DNA from: Delftia acidovorans
Lineage (GTDB): Bacteria > Pseudomonadota > Gammaproteobacteria > Burkholderiales > Burkholderiaceae_C
Reading direction: 5' to 3'
NCBI GenBank assembly: GCA_031286585.1
Contig: JAITUC010000005.1
Span: 62,001-126,000 of the forward strand
Length of the DNA: 64,000 bases
Shown: piece after piece, positions 18,331 through 24,920 of the stretch
How positions within the stretch are numbered: the stretch's first letter is position 1
Layout: each line of letters opens with the position of its first letter
Position numbers and translations under genes: made by a program
The notes under the pieces: generated by a model
What the model saw: the letters and a program-made list of their open reading frames with translations, nothing else
What the model was told of the DNA's origin: nothing
Databases searched by the model: none

Positions 18331-19227
18331 TTACAACCGCTGCAGTACATAGGCATCCTGGTGATTCCAGAAATGCACAAGCGAGCGATGGCGCAGCGCA
18401 TCACTGCCCCAGGTCTCGGCAATGCGGTCAAGCACAAAGCGCTCAGAGGTAAAAGCTGTTCCGTATTCATTGGCGTCGATGGCGCTCGACTCGCTGGATG
18501 GCGCGAAGAAAAAACCATCATCATCGAGCTTCACACTATCAAAATCCGCTGCCTTCACTCCATGCGTGCTGAACACAAGCAAACCGCCTGGTGCCACCGC
18601 ATCACGCAATACCTTCAGCCAGCGTGTCCAGGTCGAGCGTGGCAGATGGCTGAACAGCGACAGCACGAACACCAGCTCGTACTGCTGGGGCCAGCGTACC
18701 TGCTCCGGCACGCTGGCCGACGCAAAGCCCTTCACGCCGAATGTCTGCTGCGAGAAATCCACGGCATCGGCCACGATGTCCGAGACAGTCACACGCTCCG
18801 CCCCCAGCGCCTTGACCAGGTGCCGCGTGAAACGACCATGGCCGCTGGCAAATTCCAGCACACTGGCCGTGCGCAACAGCGGCTTGTCCACGGCCTCCAG
18901 CAGCAGCATGAGTTCCGACAGCGTGCGCCAGCCATCGGCGAAGTAGTCGCGCAACGGATTCACGCTGGACGGATGGCCTCTGAAGAAACCAAAAATGTCG
19001 TCCTTCGGCGAAATCCTGCAATCCAGTCCCATGATGTTGGAGAACGAACCCACAAGGCCATGGGTTTCGATCAGGGCATGGGCCTGCAACAGGCTGTCGT
19101 CTCTTTCACGTGCCCGGACCAGCACCTGGGCGGCACCTGCGCGGTCCCCCAACTCCAAAAGTTGCTGCGCTTCCTGCAGCAGACGCTGGCCTTCACTCGG
19201 GGGATTCGAAGAATTGTTGGATGTCAT
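18331..19227 (-). CDS. class I SAM-dependent methyltransferase with N-terminal helical segment
   Basis: A 298-residue protein. Residues 1-55 form a helical hairpin rich in Gln, Leu and Ala that could be one TPR-like unit. The methyltransferase core follows: SVLEFASGHGRFTRHLVK (motif I), VTVSDIVADAV (strand 2 acid), FVLSLFSHLPRSTW. The ATG at 19227 is preferred over the longer frame, whose first 47 residues read through low-complexity sequence. It lies between the ABC exporter ATPase and another methyltransferase. In ABC-dependent O-antigen systems a methyl group often caps the chain and is read by the ATPase C-terminal domain; a similar role is possible here. Confidence 0.8.
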   Translation of the reverse strand: MTSNNSSNPPSEGQRLLQEAQQLLELGDRAGAAQVLVRARERDDSLLQAHALIETHGLVGSFSNIMGLDCRISPKDDIFGFFRGHPSSVNPLRDYFADGWRTLSELMLLLEAVDKPLLRTASVLEFASGHGRFTRHLVKALGAERVTVSDIVADAVDFSQQTFGVKGFASASVPEQVRWPQQYELVFVLSLFSHLPRSTWTRWLKVLRDAVAPGGLLVFSTHGVKAADFDSVKLDDDGFFFAPSSESSAIDANEYGTAFTSERFVLDRIAETWGSDALRHRSLVHFWNHQDAYVLQRL

Positions 19228-19286
19228 GGGGTGTGGATTATGGTGCCGCGAACCCGCAGCTGCGTGCCCAGCTGTACGGGTTCGTA

Positions 19287-20591
19287 TCAGCTCCAGTGGT
19301 GAGGCAGCCGCACCAGGCCAGGCAAGGGCTTGGGGAAAATGAAACGCAGGTGCAGGAACTGGAACCACTCGTCATAGACGGCCAGCCCTGTCTCATCGAA
19401 CAGGAAAGCGCTGATCACGTAGTCGCCGCTGTGGAGCGGCAGATCCGGGAACGTCAGCACGGTCTGCCAGGTTCCATCGGGCAATTGGCGAGGGACCGCT
19501 CCATCCTCATGCGTGGCCAGGGAGGTGATGCCCACACCCTTGGACTGCTCGATCATGAAGCCGATATGGGGCCGCTCGCTACCCCGGCCGCGCGCGGTGA
19601 TGGTCACGACCAGATCCTGGCTTTGCAAGAGGCCAGGCTGATCGCCGGCAGGTTCAGCCAGATCCTTCACATCCACGGACAGAATACAGGCCGCGCCGCG
19701 GTCCACGGCAGCCACCGGTGCGCTGGCATCTACGCCCTGCGTGGCCTCTCCTGTCCCCTGGGGCGACCCATTGTCCTGTGAGGGGCTGGCAGCCGCTTCG
19801 GCCGGGGCCGCATGGCACTGCTGCTCACGCTCCTGGCGTTCGCGGGTATGAAGATCGTAGGCCGCCAGCACCGGCTCGGTCGGCCCGAATTGCGCCACCT
19901 GCCCCCCCCTTAGCCACAGCGCGGCATCGCAAAGGTGGCGGATGTGGTACGGGCTGTGCGAACAGAACAGGATGGTGCAGCCGCTGTTGCGGAAGGCCAT
20001 GATGCGCTCTATGCACTTCTTCTGGAAATGCTGGTCACCCACGGCCAGGGCTTCATCAATGATGAGCACATCCGGCTGCACCGCCGTCACCAGCGCAAAT
20101 GCCAGCCGCACCGTCATGCCGGATGAATAGGTCTTCACGGGCCGGTCCAGTGCTTCGCCCAGCTCGGCGAACGCCGCGATCTCGGGCTCGAGCTCGCGCA
20201 TACGCTCATGGCTAATGCCGATCAGGCTGCCGCCGAAATACAGGTTGTCGCGCCCACTGAAGTCGGGGTGAAAGCCCGCCCCCAGCTCCAGGATGGCAGT
20301 CACCCGCCCTACCCGCTCGATCTGGCCGCAGCTGGGCTGCAAGGTACCCGCCAGCAGCTTGAGCAGCGAGCTCTTGCCCGCGCCGTTGTCACCGATCACT
20401 CCAATGCACTGCCCGCGCCGCAACTCGAAGGACACGTCCCGCAGTGCCCAATGGCTGCGGTGCGTGGCAGCACCTGTCAACAGCGCCTTCAGGCGTGAAC
20501 GCGGAGAGGAATAGAGCTTGTACTCCTTGCCCAGTTGGCGCACACGCAGCACCAGGTCATCGGGCAGGGCATCGCCATGCTTCATGCTCAT
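19287..20591 (-). CDS. wzt: polysaccharide ABC transporter ATPase with C-terminal glycan-binding-type domain
   Basis: A 434-residue ATPase that powers export of a lipid-linked polysaccharide across the inner membrane. Walker A GDNGAGKSSLL (about residue 65), the variant signature YSSGMTVRLAFA, and Walker B VLIIDEALAVGD are all present. After about residue 250 a linker and a beta-rich extension of about 150 residues follow, matching the Wzt C-terminal domain that recognises a modified non-reducing chain end (for example a methyl cap) in Escherichia coli O8/O9a. It is coupled to the permease gene by ATGA at 20588-20591, which fixes the start. Two methyltransferase genes directly downstream fit a capped-chain export model. 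Confidence 0.9.
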   Translation of the reverse strand: MSMKHGDALPDDLVLRVRQLGKEYKLYSSPRSRLKALLTGAATHRSHWALRDVSFELRRGQCIGVIGDNGAGKSSLLKLLAGTLQPSCGQIERVGRVTAILELGAGFHPDFSGRDNLYFGGSLIGISHERMRELEPEIAAFAELGEALDRPVKTYSSGMTVRLAFALVTAVQPDVLIIDEALAVGDQHFQKKCIERIMAFRNSGCTILFCSHSPYHIRHLCDAALWLRGGQVAQFGPTEPVLAAYDLHTRERQEREQQCHAAPAEAAASPSQDNGSPQGTGEATQGVDASAPVAAVDRGAACILSVDVKDLAEPAGDQPGLLQSQDLVVTITARGRGSERPHIGFMIEQSKGVGITSLATHEDGAVPRQLPDGTWQTVLTFPDLPLHSGDYVISAFLFDETGLAVYDEWFQFLHLRFIFPKPLPGLVRLPHHWS

Positions 20592-21388
20592 AGCCAATCC
20601 ACCAACTGGTCACGGCTGCGCCGCACCAGCGCATTCAAAACGATGGCGCCGCCCGCAAGCCAGGCCAGCGACACCCACCACACACTCAGCGGCGGCCAGG
20701 CCCCCTGCAAAAGCACCTGCTGATAGCCCTGGACCAGCCCCGTCATCGGATTGAGCCAGAGCACCCAGCGCCAGCGCTCGGGAAACATGCTCAACGGAAA
20801 CAGAACAGGGGTCAGGTAGATACCTACGGACAACAGAAAGCCCACCACCTGTACCGTATCGCGCAGGGCGGCGGCCAGGATGGCCAGCACATACGCAAGC
20901 ACCAGGCACAGCAGCACCTGCAATGCCAGCAGTGGCAACAAGGCCAGGACGGCGGGCTGCAGTCCATGGGAGGGAATATAGGCCAAGGCCACAACCAGCA
21001 ACAGCGGGCCATAGATCAGCGCACTGGCCAGCACCGAGCGCGTGACGAAAAGCACGGGGGGCAAGGGGTTCTTCTGCAACAGCCCGCCTGCGTCGATCAG
21101 GCTGTTCATGCCCCGCGAGACAGCATCGCAGAAGGCCATCCAAGGCAAGGCACCCACCACGAGAAATGCCCCCACCGCACGTGTTGGTGCGTGCTCACCC
21201 AGCCGCATGCCGAACACCACATCGAACACCAGGTAATAAGCTGCCACGGTCAGCAGCGGCTGCAGGTAGGGCCAGGCAATGCCCAGGGCCGTGCCGGTGT
21301 GGCGCGAAGCGATCTCGCGGCGTATCAGCACCCACGCCAGACCGCGCCCGCGACACAGCGCAAGCGCCTCGTTCCATAAAGCGTTCAT
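20588..21388 (-). CDS. wzm: polysaccharide ABC transporter permease
   Basis: A 266-residue integral membrane protein of the ABC-2 export class, with six predicted membrane helices. The N-terminal amphipathic segment RGLAWVLIRREIASRHTGTALG is typical of Wzm/TagG permeases, as are AYYLVFDVVFG and the TGLVQGYQQVLLQG stretch near the end. With Wzt it forms the channel that moves undecaprenyl-linked glycan to the periplasm. I chose the ATG at 21388 (MNALWNE) over an upstream in-frame codon because the added residues look non-coding. The next gene upstream, a prolyl isomerase, is 80 bases away on the same strand. Confidence 0.9.
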   Translation of the reverse strand: MNALWNEALALCRGRGLAWVLIRREIASRHTGTALGIAWPYLQPLLTVAAYYLVFDVVFGMRLGEHAPTRAVGAFLVVGALPWMAFCDAVSRGMNSLIDAGGLLQKNPLPPVLFVTRSVLASALIYGPLLLVVALAYIPSHGLQPAVLALLPLLALQVLLCLVLAYVLAILAAALRDTVQVVGFLLSVGIYLTPVLFPLSMFPERWRWVLWLNPMTGLVQGYQQVLLQGAWPPLSVWWVSLAWLAGGAIVLNALVRRSRDQLVDWL

Positions 21389-21468
21389 CGTAGAAAAACT
21401 GGAGGCTGCCCGCCAGCACCATCGAGGCACAGGCAGGGCAGCCTTTGGATCAGACAGGATACGCCGTA

Positions 21469-22398
21469 TCAGCGCTGTGTCGCGGCAGCTTTCTGTGCAG
21501 AAGGTGCCTGACGTTCGACAAACGCGTCGAGCGCCTTGTCATCGGCCACCATCTTTTCCTGCACCTTGCGCACCAGCGCCATGCGGGCCTCGTTGGCAGA
21601 CTCGGCTCGCACCTCGCGCAGCAGTTCTTCCTTGACTTCATCAAACGGACGGACCGAAGGCGCGCGCCGTTCTTCCAACTGGATCACATGGTAGCCGAAC
21701 TGTGTCTGGACCACTTCGCTCAGGTCTCCTTTTTTCTGGAGGGCGAAGACAGCCTTGTCGAACTCCGGAACCATGCGGCCCTGAGTGAAGAAGCCGAGAT
21801 CACCGCCGCGCGCCGCGCTGCCCTTGTCGGCGGAATTTTCCTCAGCGAGCTTTGCGAAATCAGCGCCCTTCCTGGCCTGGGCCAGCAGTTCTTCCGCCTT
21901 GGCGCGCGACTCGGGCGTAGCGCCGGCGATCAGGATGTGCCGGGCCTTCACCTGCTCACCCACCTTGAAGCGCTCGGGCTTGGCCTGGTAGATGGCACGC
22001 GCCTGCTTCAGCGAGGCCGCCTCGCTGGCGGCGCTGTTGCTGGCAGCACGGTTCAACAACTCGTCAGACAGCACCTTGTCGCGTGCCACCTGCAGGGCAG
22101 CAGCCACCACAGGATCCTTGTCCAGTCCGTCGGCCAGCGCCTGCTTGCCCAAGGCCCGGCGGACAAAGAGATTTTGTGCAATCTGCCCCGCAGTCTGCTT
22201 GCTGGCCAGCGCCTGCGAGCGCACTTCAACGGGCAGGCGCATCTGCACATCGGCCTCTACATCCGCCGAAGTGACGATGGTTTGCCCGTCATGCACCAGC
22301 GTGACCGCATCGGCGGCGTGCGCCGCCGGCACAGCGGCCACCAGCGCTGCCACGGCCCAGGCTTGCAACGGAGAGAAACGGATTGTCGAAAGCTTCAT
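21469..22398 (-). CDS. exported parvulin-type peptidyl-prolyl cis-trans isomerase
   Basis: A 309-residue SurA/PrsA-like folding factor. A Sec signal peptide covers residues 1-28 (ending AHA before ADAVT). An N-terminal helical chaperone region runs to about 140. A parvulin domain follows at about 145-240, with VKARHILIAGA at its start and GGDLGFFTQGRMVPEFDKAVF and QFGYHVIQLEERR at its end. The C-terminal tail is helical. It would help exported proteins fold in the periplasm. Its neighbours are the exported surface-type protein upstream and the ABC exporter downstream, so the former is a candidate client. A strong terminator separates it from the surface-protein gene. Confidence 0.88.
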   Translation of the reverse strand: MKLSTIRFSPLQAWAVAALVAAVPAAHAADAVTLVHDGQTIVTSADVEADVQMRLPVEVRSQALASKQTAGQIAQNLFVRRALGKQALADGLDKDPVVAAALQVARDKVLSDELLNRAASNSAASEAASLKQARAIYQAKPERFKVGEQVKARHILIAGATPESRAKAEELLAQARKGADFAKLAEENSADKGSAARGGDLGFFTQGRMVPEFDKAVFALQKKGDLSEVVQTQFGYHVIQLEERRAPSVRPFDEVKEELLREVRAESANEARMALVRKVQEKMVADDKALDAFVERQAPSAQKAAATQR

Positions 22399-22422
22399 GG
22401 AATTGAAAACGGATAGTGAAAT

Positions 22423-22453
22423 AAAAAAAGGCAGGGGAAGCCCCTGCCTTTTC
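22423..22453 (-). terminator. strong intrinsic terminator after the surface-protein gene
   Basis: GGCAGGGG and CCCCTGCC arms with a short AAG(C) loop form a GC-rich stem, followed on the minus strand by TTTTTTTAT. It lies 33 bases past the stop at 22486 and just ahead of the prolyl isomerase start. This suits a highly transcribed monocistronic gene. Confidence 0.9.
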
Positions 22454-22485
22454 GGATCGCGTTACCGCGAAAAAGTGCCCACTAA

Positions 22486-24195
22486 TTAGGGAGCAACGCG
22501 CGTGTAGCGGTGAGGCCAGGTCACGCCGTAGGTGCCGGACACGCCTTGACGAGCGGAGGGGTTCTCCAGCTTGATGAAAGCAGAGCCGATCAGGGGCAGG
22601 CCCAGGCCGGAGTTACCGGTCGTCAGAACACCCCAGCCGTTTTCGTAGGTGCCGGAAGTAGCCGTGGTACGAGCCACCGAAGCGCCCAGCACGGAGTTGC
22701 CGGTGTCCTTGAATGCCAGCACGCTGACTTCACCGCAGAACTGCACGAAAGAGGTACCGCCGGGCGAGAACTCGGGGAGCACGCCGCTGGTGGTTTCTTC
22801 ACGGTCCCAGAACTTCTGTGCGTCAGCCAGCACGCAGATGTTGCCCTTGGCATCAACCGTCGTGTTGCCGTTGCCCTTGTAGCCCGTGCCAGCGGCAATA
22901 TCGTTAGCAGCAGCGGGGTAGAACCAGTTGTTGGCTTGGCTAGCTGCAGCAGTGTTCAGGTTGGTGAACAGGCGATAGTTGGCGCTGCTGGTCTTCTCAG
23001 CAGCGTAGTTGGCCACCACGTTGTAACGGCGTGTGGGCATGGAGAACACCCAGTCCGTCTTAGCCGAGATGATGGCGTCCGTAGCGTACTGGTTGGTCAC
23101 CGAAGTGGCAGCCAGGGCCGTGGTCAGGTTGGAGGCCTGAACGCGGGGATCGGTCACACCGCCAGTGTAAGGCGTGGACATGTCGGGCAGGTCGCTGTAG
23201 TTCATCGTCAGCGCTGCGGTCGCGATGTTCTTGCCATCTTGACCGTACACGTTGGCCGTGCGGAACAGCGGATCAGCCGTGGTAGCGTTGGCAGAGACGC
23301 CAGCGGCTTCCTGGTTGACCTGCGGGAAGTGCACGAAATTGGCACGGCCCGTAGCCTGGATAGCGGTTGCAGCACCCGAGAACGTGGTGGTTTGGGCCAC
23401 GTTCAGGATATACCAGTCAGCCATCAGGCCGCTGGTGGGAGTCTGCAGGCCAGCTTGGGCAGCAGCGGCTTCGGTGAAGTTCGTCACGGCCACGGTGTCG
23501 ACCAGCGAACGGGCGGGAGAGCCAGCCACCGAGCAAGGCGCCACGGCGTTCACGTGCTTGACAGCAGTGTACAGGGGCGAGCGACGGTTGCCGGTTCCAT
23601 CAGAAGGAGCCACGCCATCAGCGTTCCAGGCAGCAGCGCTGGTGATGTCGGCCATGTTGAAGATTTCAACGTAGCCTTCACGGGTCTGGTTTGCCTTGTC
23701 TGCATCAGACAGGCTGGGGTTCAGACGACGGGTGCCGAAGGGCACAGCCACGTTCTTGGTCAGAGCGGGCACCGTGCAGGTGTTGTCAGCGCTGACCAGC
23801 GTGGCACCATCGGTACCATTGGCGGACACAGCACCGGTCCAGACGTCGCCGGGCGACAGGTAGATCTGGAAGTCCAGCAGGTCGTCGGAGTTGGCGGCGC
23901 TGCGGAAGCGGATCTTCACAGCCTTGCCGTTCACGGTGTCCGTGTTGGTCAGGTGCAGAACGGTAGCGTTGCCGTTCTGGGCGTTGAAGTAAGGCACGAC
24001 CAGAGCGTGACCGACACTGCCGTGAGCCAGCGTCAGACCACCATTGTTGGCCTGCAGCAGCTGCGAGGCAGCGGCAGCGACCTTGGCGTCACCGCTGGTG
24101 TTCGAACCGCCGATAACGGCAGCCGAAGCCACGCCGGCAAAGCCCAGGCCACCAACCATGGCAGCAATGCTCAGGGCCAGAACATTTTTCTTCAT
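22486..24195 (-). CDS. exported surface-type protein of unknown function
   Basis: A 569-residue protein. The signal peptide MKKNVLALSIAAMVGGLGFA-GVASA is textbook, cut near residue 24. The mature part is rich in Ala, Thr, Asn, Gly and Val, with few charged residues. It contains four cysteines (in NTCTVP, APCSVAG, NICVLAD and QFCGEV) that could make two disulphides. The ATG at 24195 follows a CTGGAGAT ribosome site at seven bases, which decides it against the longer frame starting at 24300. Composition, ribosome site and terminator suggest abundant expression. I do not recognise a named domain. It resembles conserved Burkholderiales exported proteins annotated as cell-surface proteins, and an S-layer role is only a hypothesis. 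It follows the type II secretion operon. Confidence 0.75.
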   Translation of the reverse strand: MKKNVLALSIAAMVGGLGFAGVASAAVIGGSNTSGDAKVAAAASQLLQANNGGLTLAHGSVGHALVVPYFNAQNGNATVLHLTNTDTVNGKAVKIRFRSAANSDDLLDFQIYLSPGDVWTGAVSANGTDGATLVSADNTCTVPALTKNVAVPFGTRRLNPSLSDADKANQTREGYVEIFNMADITSAAAWNADGVAPSDGTGNRRSPLYTAVKHVNAVAPCSVAGSPARSLVDTVAVTNFTEAAAAQAGLQTPTSGLMADWYILNVAQTTTFSGAATAIQATGRANFVHFPQVNQEAAGVSANATTADPLFRTANVYGQDGKNIATAALTMNYSDLPDMSTPYTGGVTDPRVQASNLTTALAATSVTNQYATDAIISAKTDWVFSMPTRRYNVVANYAAEKTSSANYRLFTNLNTAAASQANNWFYPAAANDIAAGTGYKGNGNTTVDAKGNICVLADAQKFWDREETTSGVLPEFSPGGTSFVQFCGEVSVLAFKDTGNSVLGASVARTTATSGTYENGWGVLTTGNSGLGLPLIGSAFIKLENPSARQGVSGTYGVTWPHRYTRVAP

Positions 24196-24202
24196 AAGAA
24201 CT

Positions 24203-24210
24203 ATCTCCAG
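24203..24210 (-). promoter_or_regulatory. strong ribosome binding site of the surface-protein gene
   Basis: CTGGAGAT lies seven bases upstream of the ATG at 24195. It identifies the true start of the exported protein. The roughly 230 bases between 24196 and 24427 hold no gene; an AT-rich stretch near 24220-24330 probably contains the promoter. Confidence 0.7.
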
Positions 24211-24427
24211 TAAAAAGATAAGGTAGTTGCAACCACCACGATTGATCGCCGAGGAATCGTAGCACAGCCATTTGCGCCACTTACCGCTTATTTCGGGCAC
24301 TCAAATCGTGTTTCGGAAAAAAACAACACTTTCAGGGCACCCACAAGTGGAGGACCGGATTATTGCAAACATCTGCGTCCCTGCCTAGCGTTTGCGAGCG
24401 GCCCGAGGCGATCTGCCGATTCCCGGC

Positions 24428-24862
24428 CTACTCCAGGAACAGCCACCACTGGCCGTCCTCACGGATCCAGACTTCCTGCATGCCCATGGGCACGACAGCC
24501 CCCTTGGCCATGGGCAGCTGCGCCTTGAACTTGATGTTGAACTCGCAGCGATCCGCCTCGCACTGCGCCTTGCCGGCCTCGAGGTCCTCGACGGCAGGCG
24601 GGGTGCCATAGGCACGGCGGAACTGCTCCTGGGTCTTGACGGCACGATAGGCAGGGGAGGTGAAGCCATAGGCCTTTGCCACATCCCCATCCACGCGTGC
24701 TTGCCAGTAGGCCAGCGAGCGCTCGGCCACGATGGTTTCCGGGTCCTTGGGCTTGCCCAGGCCTGCACAGCCGGCCAGCACGGCGACGCCGGCCAAGGCT
24801 GCGCCCCATTGCAGCCAGCGCATCCGGCCCGGCACAGGACGTTGGTTCGTCAAGAGATTCAT
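24428..24862 (-). CDS. small lipoprotein next to gspD
   Basis: A 144-residue protein. A positively charged N terminus (RPVPGRMR) is followed by a hydrophobic stretch and the lipobox VLAGC, so signal peptidase II would cut before Cys near residue 31. The mature domain (ERSLAYWQARVDGDVAKAY, then EDGQWWLFLE at the end) is a small alpha-beta fold of NTF2-like appearance; I do not assign a family. It lies 58 bases downstream of gspD on the same strand and could be an accessory factor of the secretin, for example pilotin-like, but this rests on position only. The start at 24862 was chosen for its fit to a lipoprotein signal. Confidence 0.72.
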   Translation of the reverse strand: MNLLTNQRPVPGRMRWLQWGAALAGVAVLAGCAGLGKPKDPETIVAERSLAYWQARVDGDVAKAYGFTSPAYRAVKTQEQFRRAYGTPPAVEDLEAGKAQCEADRCEFNIKFKAQLPMAKGAVVPMGMQEVWIREDGQWWLFLE

Positions 24863-24920
24863 GAGCTTGTTTTCTCCAAAAAGAAAGTTTCGAGGCATCG
24901 CGCCTGCATTGGTTCCGGCC

